Program-made: the position numbers and the translations under genes | Notes under the pieces: model-generated | What the model was told of the DNA's origin: nothing | The model's database searches: none | Seen by the model: the letters and a program-made list of their open reading frames with translations, nothing else | Assembly (NCBI GenBank): GCA_902539745.1 | Contig: CACBKA010000002.1 | Span: 1 to 64,000 of the forward strand | DNA: 64,000 bases | Direction: 5' to 3' | Source of the DNA: an uncultured Pelagibacteraceae bacterium | Lineage (GTDB): Bacteria > Pseudomonadota > Alphaproteobacteria > Pelagibacterales > Pelagibacteraceae | Shown: one piece after another, positions 26,219-34,808 of the stretch | Layout of the letters: each line of letters opens with the position of its first letter | How positions within the stretch are numbered: position 1 is the stretch's first letter

Positions 26219-27187
26219 TTAAATTAAATAATCTTCAAAACTTTTTGCATTTTTATGAAATTCTAGCCTTTTTAAGTATTCCTCTGGATCTTTTGTTTTC
26301 ACAACCGCATCATCAACTGTATTAATATAATCAAAAACCCTCGTTAGAAGAAATCTTAAAGCAGCACCCTGAGAAAGAACCTTAATAGCAACTTTTTCAT
26401 CTTTTGATATTTTTCTAATTTCATTATATCCTTCCATCAATTTTTTTGCTTTAGTTACATTAAAACTTAAGTTTTGTTTCATACCATCAAAGCATAGTGC
26501 ATTAAAACATATCGCTATTTCAAAAGCATAATAGTCATTACAAGAAAAATAAAAATCAATAAATCCAGAAAACTTGTTATTCTTAAAAAAAATATTATCA
26601 CTAAATAAATCTGCATGAATTATCCCAGATGGTAATTTTTTTGGCCACTCTTTCTCAATACTAGATAAATTTGCCTCAATTAAATTTGGAAGCTCAGAGT
26701 GAATTTTATAACACTTGTCTTTAACCTGAGAAAAAATATTTCGCCAAGATCTTACTGATAAATCATTCTTCCTTGTGAATTTAAAATTTTTTGTAATTTG
26801 ATGCATTTTAGCAATTTGGTTTCCAACAATCTTGCATTCAGAGGGTGATAAATTACTTTTAGATTTTCCATCCAAAAAACTGACAATCATAAATTTTTTA
26901 TCATAAAAATCTGATATATAGTCATTGTCTTTATTAAGTATTGGTTTTGGAGAAATAAAACCATTTTTACTAAGTTCAACCATTAAGCTTGAAAAAAAAG
27001 GTAGATCGGTTTCTTTAACTCTTCTCTCGTAAATTGTTAAAATATATTTACCTTTTTCAGTTTCAATAGAGTAATTTGTATTTTCAATACCTTCTTTAAT
27101 CCCTTCAAATTTTTTGAGTTTACCCAGTTTATAATTAAGTAAAATATTATGAATCTCTTCTTTTTCTAATTTTGTGTATACAGCCAT
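26219..27187 (-). CDS. thrB: Homoserine kinase, APH-fold type (ThrB2)
   Basis: Phosphorylates homoserine for threonine synthesis. The 322-residue protein belongs to the aminoglycoside-phosphotransferase-like homoserine kinases, not the GHMP type: it begins MAVYTKLEKEEI, has GIENTNYSIET (about 47-57), the catalytic loop IIHADLFSDNIFF (about 188-200) and IDFYFSCND (about 208-216). It starts directly after the ispH stop with no gap. Threonine synthase is at 23546-24922. Confidence 0.94.
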   Translation of the reverse strand: MAVYTKLEKEEIHNILLNYKLGKLKKFEGIKEGIENTNYSIETEKGKYILTIYERRVKETDLPFFSSLMVELSKNGFISPKPILNKDNDYISDFYDKKFMIVSFLDGKSKSNLSPSECKIVGNQIAKMHQITKNFKFTRKNDLSVRSWRNIFSQVKDKCYKIHSELPNLIEANLSSIEKEWPKKLPSGIIHADLFSDNIFFKNNKFSGFIDFYFSCNDYYAFEIAICFNALCFDGMKQNLSFNVTKAKKLMEGYNEIRKISKDEKVAIKVLSQGAALRFLLTRVFDYINTVDDAVVKTKDPEEYLKRLEFHKNAKSFEDYLI

Positions 27188-28123
27188 TTAATTCACTTCT
27201 TTTGGTAATTTAAAGACCACTTTTTCGTTCGCAGTAACAATTTCTTCGATTGAAACTTTCATGCTCTTTTTTATTTCAGAAATAAAGTTTTGTACTAATT
27301 CTTCAGGCGCTGAAGCACCAGACGAAAGGCCAATAGTCTTACAATTTTTAATTTTATCTATTGGAGCTTTTTTACCATAAAAAATTAATTCTGAATTTTC
27401 ACACCCAGATTTTTTGGCTACTTCAACTAATCTTGCTGAATTCGATGAATTTCTACTTCCTAAAACAAAAAACATTTCACAATTTGGTGCAATTTTTTTT
27501 ACCGCTAATTGTCTATTTGTTGTAGCATAGCAAATATCTTCTTTTATCGGTCCTTTTATTTCAGGAAATTTTTGTTTCAAAACATCAATAATTTCTTTTG
27601 TATCATCAACTGATAGCGTTGTTTGAGTAACATAAGCAACTGGTTTTGAAAAACTTAAATTTTTAACGTCCCCGACAGTCTCGACAAGCTTAATAGAGTC
27701 TTTTGGCAATTGCCCCATTGTGCCAATAACTTCTGGATGATTTTTATGACCAATTAAAACAATATCAAAACCCTTCTTAAATAGCTGCTCAGTTTCTCGG
27801 TGTACCTTCGAAACAAGCGGACAAGTAGCATCAACATAAAATATTTTTTTTGATTTTGCTTCCTCAGGTACTTCTTTCGGTACGCCATGTGCCGAAAAAA
27901 TAACTGGTCTAGATGCATCCTTTATTTCAGATAACTCCTCCACAAAAACGGCGCCTAATTTTTTTAAGGACTCGACTACATTTTTATTATGAACTATCTC
28001 ATGTCTTACATAGACTGGAGAACCATATTTATCTAAAGCTTTTTTTACTATTTCTATAGCTCTATCAACGCCAGCACAAAATCCTCTTGGAGCAGCTAAA
28101 TAAATTTTAATTTCGTTTTTCAT
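27188..28123 (-). CDS. ispH: 4-hydroxy-3-methylbut-2-enyl diphosphate reductase
   Basis: Last enzyme of the MEP pathway, producing IPP and DMAPP. The three cysteines of its iron-sulfur cluster are visible: C16 (APRGFCAGVDRA), about 99 (DATCPLV) and about 197 (ICYATTNRQ). HxxHPE (GHKNHPEVIG) and the conserved TQTTLS are present. Length 311 is normal. The start overlaps blh by 17 bases, so precursor synthesis is translationally linked to the carotenoid/retinal genes upstream. Confidence 0.97.
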   Translation of the reverse strand: MKNEIKIYLAAPRGFCAGVDRAIEIVKKALDKYGSPVYVRHEIVHNKNVVESLKKLGAVFVEELSEIKDASRPVIFSAHGVPKEVPEEAKSKKIFYVDATCPLVSKVHRETEQLFKKGFDIVLIGHKNHPEVIGTMGQLPKDSIKLVETVGDVKNLSFSKPVAYVTQTTLSVDDTKEIIDVLKQKFPEIKGPIKEDICYATTNRQLAVKKIAPNCEMFFVLGSRNSSNSARLVEVAKKSGCENSELIFYGKKAPIDKIKNCKTIGLSSGASAPEELVQNFISEIKKSMKVSIEEIVTANEKVVFKLPKEVN

Positions 28124-29048
28124 TAATTTCTAACAAATATTCCAACAATATATGCGGAAAAGTAAGTGACGCCAAACCAATAAATATGATCTTGATGATC
28201 ACATCATTTAAACCATAGGATTTTGATAACAAAATGCTTGCTACCAAATATAAAATTGCTGTTACAACCGTTAAAGGTAAAGCTTTTTTAATAAAAATCT
28301 TTACACCATTTGAAAAGTCATTTTTATCAAGTTCGTAAGACAAAGATATAATATGTCTTATTGAGTGAAGAAAACAGAAGTAAATTGTAAAAGCTATTAT
28401 TGGTGAAAAAATGTAATTTAAAATTACAATTGATAACATATCTAAAAATAAAACTTCAAAATCTTCAAATTTATTTTTATTTGCAAAATATAAATAGCCA
28501 ATAAAGCTTAAAAAAAGAAAAAAATTAATAATCCAATGCTCTAATTCAAGGAAAGTCAAAAATGTTTTATTTACCATTAAAGTTTCAAAAATTTTTAAGG
28601 TTTCATCAAAATGAAAAAAAAGTGGTGCAAAAACTATCAATGATCCTTTAATTAAATAAAAAAATTGATCTAGGAATGAATTTCCTACGTGTAAAAACGA
28701 AGTATCTTCAAGTCCAAAATGATAAGAAGCAACAATTAAAAAAGCTAATAAAGCGTAAGTACTGTATAAACTCCAAATTAAAATTACTAATGCAGATATA
28801 ATTATATAAATTAAAAAAAAAATAGCCTTATTGTTTACCTTATAGATTTTGAGCAATTTGTTTGCCTTATAACTATCTAAAGCTCCATGCGATATTCCAA
28901 TTGATAAAATAAAAAATAAACAAACAAATAAAATAATCAGCTCATTTAAGGATGAAAAAAAATCTTTACCTAATAAAGCAAAAATCGACAATCCAACAGT
29001 TAGTAATGTGAACAAGAATGTATGTTTGCCGTATATTTTTTTTATCAT
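28107..29048 (-). CDS. blh: Beta-carotene 15,15'-dioxygenase, Brp/Blh family (retinal-forming)
   Basis: Cleaves beta-carotene into two retinals. The 313-residue protein is almost wholly membrane-embedded (about eight hydrophobic helices) and carries the family's histidine motifs: GISHGALDSYK (about 51-61), SYHFGLED (about 106-113), and HSIRHI (about 223-228), expected iron ligands. It follows crtY by 1 base and overlaps ispH. A retinal-forming enzyme implies a rhodopsin elsewhere in the genome, since none is encoded here. Confidence 0.9.
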   Translation of the reverse strand: MIKKIYGKHTFLFTLLTVGLSIFALLGKDFFSSLNELIILFVCLFFILSIGISHGALDSYKANKLLKIYKVNNKAIFFLIYIIISALVILIWSLYSTYALLAFLIVASYHFGLEDTSFLHVGNSFLDQFFYLIKGSLIVFAPLFFHFDETLKIFETLMVNKTFLTFLELEHWIINFFLFLSFIGYLYFANKNKFEDFEVLFLDMLSIVILNYIFSPIIAFTIYFCFLHSIRHIISLSYELDKNDFSNGVKIFIKKALPLTVVTAILYLVASILLSKSYGLNDVIIKIIFIGLASLTFPHILLEYLLEINEKRN

Positions 29049-29049
29049 T

Positions 29050-30114
29050 TTAATTGAAAATAGATTTAATAAATATCCATTTTGGCATTTTTAAAATTAT
29101 AGATATATCCTCAATAGTATTACTTTTATTTGATAAAAACTTGATAGCTGTTTTGTATGAGCTATTAAATATTTTTGAGAATATATTTGGCATTTTTTCC
29201 GGATGTTTCTTTAAAACTCTAAGAAAAATTTCGTCTAAAAATCTATATTTCTTACCTATTTCAAAAACTTTTGTCATTTCAATATTTTCAATATTCTTAC
29301 GAATATATTTTGAATGTTCTTGAATATTTAAAAAGGTATAACCTGTACTGAGTCTTGTCATACCACCAGCAGTTCCGATATTAATTTTATTGTTTTCTTT
29401 TCTGTTTATTGGATAAAAAAGTGGGATAGCGCCTTCTTCCCTAAAATTAATTTTATAGTCTTTGATACCCAAATCATTTAAATAAATTTTTATTTGAGAG
29501 TCATAATCTTTAAAAGAGTCATTTTTTTTCGATAACCATGTACTTTCAATCATTGCTCTATTTTTACTAAAAGGCAAAACATAAAAAAAATGAACCCCAT
29601 CTCTCTGTTCACAATTAAAATCCATTAAATTTACAGTGCTCTCGTTAAAACAATCTTCTCTTGTTTCAATTTCTACACCATGAAAAAGTTGCCAAAGATT
29701 AGTATCATTATCTTCGTTTACAGAGGGCAAGCTATTAAATATAAACGACTTGCTAGTATTTAAGTCATTAATATTTTTAAAAAATTTTATGTTTTTATTT
29801 TTTTTTAATCGAGTATTTATTTTATCATAAAAAAGCCCACTATCTATACTTTCATATGGAAATTGATCACATTTGATAACTTTTGTTTCTAAATTAGTTT
29901 TTATAGAAAACTGTTTCCACCTTTTTTTAATACAGTCATTAAAATTATGCTCATTAACTTTCCAAAATGACCAAGTTTTATCTCTTTTATACACTTCCCT
30001 AGTTTCAACAATAGCAAGTGTTTTATCGTAAAGTTTATTATGAATATCAAGCTCATAAGCTAAAGATAAGCCAGCACAACCACCACCTATTATTACAAAA
30101 TCATATTCTTTCAT
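29050..30114 (-). CDS. crtY: Lycopene beta-cyclase
   Basis: Closes both ends of lycopene to beta-carotene. The 354-residue flavoprotein has an N-terminal dinucleotide fold (VIIGGGCAGLSLA, residues 7-19), the CrtY motif DKTWSFW (about 45-51), and NIGTAGGMTRLSTGYTF (about 251-267), which is strongly conserved in bacterial CrtY. The C-terminus is short and lacks a clear extra domain. It overlaps crtB by 14 bases. Confidence 0.93.
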   Translation of the reverse strand: MKEYDFVIIGGGCAGLSLAYELDIHNKLYDKTLAIVETREVYKRDKTWSFWKVNEHNFNDCIKKRWKQFSIKTNLETKVIKCDQFPYESIDSGLFYDKINTRLKKNKNIKFFKNINDLNTSKSFIFNSLPSVNEDNDTNLWQLFHGVEIETREDCFNESTVNLMDFNCEQRDGVHFFYVLPFSKNRAMIESTWLSKKNDSFKDYDSQIKIYLNDLGIKDYKINFREEGAIPLFYPINRKENNKINIGTAGGMTRLSTGYTFLNIQEHSKYIRKNIENIEMTKVFEIGKKYRFLDEIFLRVLKKHPEKMPNIFSKIFNSSYKTAIKFLSNKSNTIEDISIILKMPKWIFIKSIFN

Positions 30115-30964
30115 TTAAACCAATATCTTCACTAATTAAATTATATTCCAATTCCTTTTCATATTTTTTTTTCCTAACAAAGAAAAGTATTATTAAATCT
30201 TTTAATGAAAAAAGTGTTTGAATTATTTTTCCAAAGTTAGAAACATAAATTTTTCCAGCTTGTCGGTAATGGTTAATATCTTTTTGATTTAAAATTTTTT
30301 TACCTATTTGTCTATAAACTCTTCTAGCAACAATTATCGAAAAACGACTATTCATAGGTATATCTCTAATACCTTCAAAAGAGCTATCATAAAAAGAGTC
30401 GGCTTTTATAATTATATTTTGAATACTTTTAAAAACATCGTTTGAGCTTTTTATCAAATAAAATCTATTTTTTTTTTCATCTTCAACGACATCTCTCGCA
30501 ATATTTGTTAACTGCATTGCTATTCCCAAGTCAATAGCTCTTTGTAGTGACACCTTTTTTTTTACACCAAATATTTTTGCCATCATTAAACCAACTGTTC
30601 CAGCTACTCTATAAGAATAAATTAACAATTCTTTTTCTGTTTCTATCTTTACTTCTTTTTTGAGATCAGAATTCACCCCATCAAATAAATCATCTACTAT
30701 TTTTTTTGAAATATTTCTTTCACCCATTAAATCCCACATATTTTTTATTACACTGTCATTTTTATTTTTTTGCTCAAATTTTTTTCTAAATTCTTCAAGT
30801 TCTTTTTTCTTAATTTCTAAGTCTTTGTTTTGATCAGCAATATTATCTATTGTCCTACAAAAATCATATAAAACTGAACACTTATAATAGATTTTTTTTG
30901 GTAAAAAGAAACCAGACCAATTAAATGATTTTGCATAAATAGATAAATAATTTTTTGTAGTCAT
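30101..30964 (-). CDS. crtB: Phytoene synthase
   Basis: Condenses two geranylgeranyl diphosphates to phytoene. The 287-residue squalene/phytoene synthase has the first Asp-rich motif in YDFCRTIDNIAD (about 33-44) and the second in IARDVVEDEKKNRFYL (about 156-171). The start codon shares one base with the crtI stop. CrtE, which makes the substrate, is not in the window. Confidence 0.95.
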   Translation of the reverse strand: MTTKNYLSIYAKSFNWSGFFLPKKIYYKCSVLYDFCRTIDNIADQNKDLEIKKKELEEFRKKFEQKNKNDSVIKNMWDLMGERNISKKIVDDLFDGVNSDLKKEVKIETEKELLIYSYRVAGTVGLMMAKIFGVKKKVSLQRAIDLGIAMQLTNIARDVVEDEKKNRFYLIKSSNDVFKSIQNIIIKADSFYDSSFEGIRDIPMNSRFSIIVARRVYRQIGKKILNQKDINHYRQAGKIYVSNFGKIIQTLFSLKDLIILFFVRKKKYEKELEYNLISEDIGLNERI

Positions 30965-32430
30965 TATAAAATTTTATCCAAAACCTTGGCCGAAGAGATG
31001 ACCCCCGGCATTCCAGCACCCGGATGTGTTCCTGCTCCAACAAAATATAAATTATCAAAAACTTCTGATTGATTGTGAAATCTGAAATAAGCTGATTGGG
31101 AAAACTTTGGCTGTATGGAAAATCCAGAACCATGTAGAGTTGCTAAATCTTTCTCAAAGTAATCTGGTGTAAGATAAAAATCACTCACTACATTTTCTTT
31201 TATACCAGGTAAAACTGTTTTATCCATTTTATCTAAAACTAAATTCTTAAATTTTTCACCCTCATTCAACCAATTAATATTTGATAAATTGTTTGGAACC
31301 GGAACTAAGACATAAAAAGCATCCTGGTTATTTGGTGCCATATTCGGGTCAGTTGCTGATGGTCGATGCAAATAATAGCTTATATCTTCGGATAAAACTT
31401 TTTTTTCAAAAATTTTTTCTAAGTGTTTTTCATAAGATTTTCCAAAATAAATCGTATGATGTGCTACATCATTATATTGTTTTTTTGATCCAAAATAATA
31501 AACAAAAAGTCCCATAGAATAGTCCATTCTTTTCATTTTCTGTTTAAATAAAAAATTATAATTTTTTTTAGATTTAATTAAATTTTTGTATACATTTGGT
31601 GGATCTGAATTACACACAACATAATCACAATTAATAACATCGGATTTATTTATTTTAACGGCTTTAACATCTTTACTATCAGAAATTATTTCGGTTACTT
31701 CTGCATCTTTAATAATTTTTACACCTTCTTCTTCCATTAATTTTTCAAGAGCTTTTACTACACTTCCTGTACCACCCATCGAATAATGGATGCCCCACTT
31801 TTTTTCTAAAAAGAGTATAAGTGTATATATTGATGTTGTAGTAAAAGGATTTCCACCCACCAGAAGAGGGTGCATACTAAAAACTCTTCTTAATTTTTCA
31901 TTTGATACATAATTTGAAACTAATCTATAAACAGACTGATAACTTTTTAAGTTTAGCAAAGAGGGAATTTGTTTGAGCATGAAAGATAAATTGTTAAAAG
32001 GTTTATCAGATAAGTCAGTAAAACCTTTGTCAAAAATTTTTTCCGTAAACTTAACTAGTTTATTATACCCTTCATAATCTTTCTCTGAGAATTTCTTAAT
32101 TTCTTTCTCCATTGATCTTTCGTTCCCCGAATAATCAAAAGTCTCACCATCATTGAAAACAAAACGGTACCATAAGTCTAATGGAACTATTTTTACATAA
32201 TTAGATATTTTTTTGCCAAATAATGAAAATAATTCTTCTATTAAATAAGGGGCAGTTATAACAGTAGGTCCACCATCATAAATAAAATTACCCTTTTTAA
32301 ATACTCTAGCTCTTCCACCTAAATCAGGATGTTTTTCTAATAAAGTTACTTCATAACCTTTTGCTCTTAATCTCAAAGCCGAAGCTAATCCGCCGAATCC
32401 TGATCCGATAACAATTACTTTTTTTGTCAT
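30964..32430 (-). CDS. crtI: Phytoene desaturase (lycopene-forming type)
   Basis: Carries out successive desaturations of phytoene to lycopene. The 488-residue FAD enzyme begins with VIGSGFGGLASALRLRAKGYEV (dinucleotide fold), then GGRARVF, and ends with the carotenoid-desaturase signature around VGAGTHPGAGMPGVISSAK (about 465-483). It starts 16 bases after atpF ends, with no room for an independent promoter outside atpF. Confidence 0.96.
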   Translation of the reverse strand: MTKKVIVIGSGFGGLASALRLRAKGYEVTLLEKHPDLGGRARVFKKGNFIYDGGPTVITAPYLIEELFSLFGKKISNYVKIVPLDLWYRFVFNDGETFDYSGNERSMEKEIKKFSEKDYEGYNKLVKFTEKIFDKGFTDLSDKPFNNLSFMLKQIPSLLNLKSYQSVYRLVSNYVSNEKLRRVFSMHPLLVGGNPFTTTSIYTLILFLEKKWGIHYSMGGTGSVVKALEKLMEEEGVKIIKDAEVTEIISDSKDVKAVKINKSDVINCDYVVCNSDPPNVYKNLIKSKKNYNFLFKQKMKRMDYSMGLFVYYFGSKKQYNDVAHHTIYFGKSYEKHLEKIFEKKVLSEDISYYLHRPSATDPNMAPNNQDAFYVLVPVPNNLSNINWLNEGEKFKNLVLDKMDKTVLPGIKENVVSDFYLTPDYFEKDLATLHGSGFSIQPKFSQSAYFRFHNQSEVFDNLYFVGAGTHPGAGMPGVISSAKVLDKIL

Positions 32431-32446
32431 AGATAGTGATCTTACG

Positions 32447-32944
32447 CTAGATTGATTTGTTTTTTAAAATTTTTTTTGCCTCATTGACGCTTGAAACATA
32501 AATTTTATCAAGCTTTTTCTTATCGATAGAATTTTTAATGATTTTTTCTAGTGCGATTATCGCAACTTCAACTGAGTAATTTTTAATATCTTTTGTTGCT
32601 TGAAGTTTCATCTGTTTTATTTTTTCCTCAGCCATTTTTTTTCTATTTTCAAATATTTTATGGAATTGATCATTGATTTTAATGATATTAGACTCAGATT
32701 CTTTTTGGGCATTTTTAATCATAAGATCAATCTCAACTTTAGACTTATCTAACTTAGCTTCATAGTCGCTAAGAATATTCTTGGCTTCTTCCTTTAATTT
32801 TTCAGCTTCTTCTATATCTTTTTTAATCTTGTTTATACTTTCATCCAATGTCGTAAATATTTTTTGGGGAACTTTAAAATATACCAAAACTCCCACAAAT
32901 AAAACGAAAGAGACTGCAACCCAAAATGTAGCATCAAAGTTCAT
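32447..32944 (-). CDS. atpF: ATP synthase F0 subunit b
   Basis: Peripheral stalk of the proton-translocating ATP synthase. The 165-residue protein has one N-terminal membrane helix (about 5-24, TFWVAVSFVLFVGVLVYFK) then a long charged coiled coil (about 30-150). It is the last of five F0 genes and is followed after 16 bases by crtI. The partner b' gene is immediately upstream with a 2-base gap. Confidence 0.93.
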   Translation of the reverse strand: MNFDATFWVAVSFVLFVGVLVYFKVPQKIFTTLDESINKIKKDIEEAEKLKEEAKNILSDYEAKLDKSKVEIDLMIKNAQKESESNIIKINDQFHKIFENRKKMAEEKIKQMKLQATKDIKNYSVEVAIIALEKIIKNSIDKKKLDKIYVSSVNEAKKILKNKSI

Positions 32945-32946
32945 AT

Positions 32947-33513
32947 TTAATTTCTTCTCTCTTTCATAACTTCTGAGACTGTCGCTTTTATACTATTTTT
33001 ATTTAAATCTTCTTTAAAAATATCTTGAATGATCTCGGATATTATTTCTTCAGAAATAATATTTACTTTATTTAAAGAATTTATTTTAAACTTTTCAATT
33101 TCTTTGGAAGCTTCTAAAGTTTCTTTTTGGATATCTTTTTCGATCTGCTCTTTCTTTGACTGTATATCCTCATTAATTTTTTTTCGACCTTCAGATAATA
33201 TTTTTCTAGCTTCTAGCTTAGCCTCATCAATAAGGCTATTATATTTTTGTAGTTTCTTATCAGCCTCTTCCTTAAGAGAATTTGCCTCATCAATATCCTT
33301 TCTTATCTGACTTTCCCTAGAATCAATATTTCCTTTTATTTTTGGTACAAAAATTTTTGCTATTAAAAAGTAAATTGCTGAAAAAATTATAGTTAACCAG
33401 AATACTTGAGATACCCAATACGTTGGGTCTAGCTGAGGCATACCAGCCTCAGCTGCATTTACAGTTTTTAAGGTCAACAACAATGAAGTTGTTAAACTAA
33501 TAATTTTAATCAT
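32947..33513 (-). CDS. atpG: ATP synthase F0 subunit b'
   Basis: The second, divergent stalk subunit found in alphaproteobacteria and phototrophs. The 188-residue protein has a signal-like or extra hydrophobic N-terminus (residues 1-20, ending TVNAAEAG), then MPQLDPTYWVSQVFWLTIIFSAIYFL, the typical b' start and membrane helix, and a long coiled coil to about 170. The 15-base spacer from atpE carries a GGAAAAA ribosome binding site. Confidence 0.92.
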   Translation of the reverse strand: MIKIISLTTSLLLTLKTVNAAEAGMPQLDPTYWVSQVFWLTIIFSAIYFLIAKIFVPKIKGNIDSRESQIRKDIDEANSLKEEADKKLQKYNSLIDEAKLEARKILSEGRKKINEDIQSKKEQIEKDIQKETLEASKEIEKFKINSLNKVNIISEEIISEIIQDIFKEDLNKNSIKATVSEVMKERRN

Positions 33514-33528
33514 GCTTTTTCCTTTTTA

Positions 33529-33756
33529 CTAAAATGCAAAAAGTATTATTAAAGCAACAACCAGCCCGAAAAGTCCAGTTGCCTCTGCTAAAGCAAATCC
33601 TAAAAGTAAATTAGGAAATTGTTTTTGAGCAGCTGATGGGTTTCTCATAGCACCAGATAAATAATTTCCAAATATTAATCCGATACCAACACCAGCACCA
33701 GCTAATGCAATGGCAGCCAATCCTGCGCCAATCATCTTTGCTGCTTCTAGTTCCAT
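33529..33756 (-). CDS. atpE: ATP synthase F0 subunit c
   Basis: Forms the rotor ring. The 75-residue two-helix hairpin has the proton-carrying Glu at residue 58 (LLGFALAEATGLFG) and the GAGVGIGLIFG glycine-rich first helix. The residue pattern around Glu58 is that of proton-type rather than sodium-type rings. The start is preceded by a perfect AGGAGG site (33766-33761 on the minus strand), much stronger than its neighbours have, fitting the high copy number of c per complex. Confidence 0.97.
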   Translation of the reverse strand: MELEAAKMIGAGLAAIALAGAGVGIGLIFGNYLSGAMRNPSAAQKQFPNLLLGFALAEATGLFGLVVALIILFAF

Positions 33757-33775
33757 GTTTCCTCCTTTTTTATTG

Positions 33776-34510
33776 TTAGTGATGTAAATTTAACGCGTCA
33801 TTTAAATAAATGCATGTTAAAATTGCAAAAACGTAAGCTTGTAAAAATGCTACTAAAATTTCTAAACCTGTAAGAGCAACAGAAAAGGTGAGTGGTAACC
33901 AACCAGCAACTAAGCCAAGACTGATAACAAATCCACCAAAAACCTTCAACATTGTGTGGCCTGCCATCATATTAGCAAATAATCTCACTGATAAACTTAC
34001 CGGTCTACTCAAATAAGATATAATTTCAATTATCATAATAATAGGTAATAAAACTACCGGTACGCCACTAGGAACAAAAATTTTCAAATATTTGAAACCA
34101 TGAATTACAAAACCTAAGATAGTAACTCCAATAAAAATAAACATAGCAAATGCTAAAGTAACAATTATATGACTTGTTACTGTAAAAGAATATGGCAACA
34201 TGCCTACCATATTGCAAAACAATACGAATATGAAAAGGCTAAAAATAAATGGAAAATACGGTTTTGCTTTTTTACCTGCGGTATCGTTAATCATTTTAGA
34301 AATAAAATTGTAAAGCATTTCTGATAATAGTTGAAATTTTCCAGGAATAATTTTTTTATCTTTTGTTCCTAATATTAAAAAAATGGATATAGAAATGGCA
34401 CTAATTAGCATAAATAGACTTGCATTTGTAAACGACAAATCTATACCATTGATTTTTATTTCAGGTCCAATTTTATAAACGTTAAACTGATGCATAGGGT
34501 TAGTAGCCAT
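33776..34510 (-). CDS. atpB: ATP synthase F0 subunit a
   Basis: The stator channel subunit. The 244-residue membrane protein has the essential Arg in SLSVRLFANMMAGH (about 172-185), five to six hydrophobic helices, and ends with AYVFAILTCIYLNDAL typical of subunit a. It lies 3 bases from atpI and 19 bases from atpE. Confidence 0.97.
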   Translation of the reverse strand: MATNPMHQFNVYKIGPEIKINGIDLSFTNASLFMLISAISISIFLILGTKDKKIIPGKFQLLSEMLYNFISKMINDTAGKKAKPYFPFIFSLFIFVLFCNMVGMLPYSFTVTSHIIVTLAFAMFIFIGVTILGFVIHGFKYLKIFVPSGVPVVLLPIIMIIEIISYLSRPVSLSVRLFANMMAGHTMLKVFGGFVISLGLVAGWLPLTFSVALTGLEILVAFLQAYVFAILTCIYLNDALNLHH

Positions 34511-34513
34511 AAT

Positions 34514-34801
34514 TTATTCCTTGTTTTCTTGCATCTTTTTTGCGGTTTTTATAACGTTGTATATTCCGGCCGCAGAGCCAAATAGAAAAAACAAAATTAT
34601 CAATAATGGTTTAGTACCAAACCAATTATCTAAAATAAACCCAATAATTGATCCCACTGCAACTGCGGCAACAAGCTCAGTACCTAATTTAAATGCATTT
34701 CCAAGAAAAGCACCTTTTTTTGTATCAGCTTTTGAGTGCTTAGTTTTTAATTTAGATTTTGCAATCTTAAGGCGAGTTTCTAAATCATCTTGATTTGTCA
34801 T
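34514..34801 (-). CDS. atpI: ATP synthase protein I (AtpI, F0 assembly)
   Basis: Short membrane protein that precedes F0 genes and assists c-ring assembly. I chose the ATG at 34801 (95 residues, MTNQDDLETRLK); a TTG at 34816 would overlap the SMC-like gene. A Lys-rich amphipathic stretch (about 10-35) precedes two hydrophobic helices (about 40-60 and 66-85). The 7-base gap from the SMC-like gene and the 3-base gap to atpB keep it inside the leftward run. Confidence 0.88.
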   Translation of the reverse strand: MTNQDDLETRLKIAKSKLKTKHSKADTKKGAFLGNAFKLGTELVAAVAVGSIIGFILDNWFGTKPLLIILFFLFGSAAGIYNVIKTAKKMQENKE

Positions 34802-34808
34802 TATTTTT

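Noticed and set aside
28107-29048. Possible rhodopsin, because of many helices near crt genes
   Set aside because: No retinal-lysine helix (DxxxK) near the end; His motifs match Brp/Blh dioxygenases.
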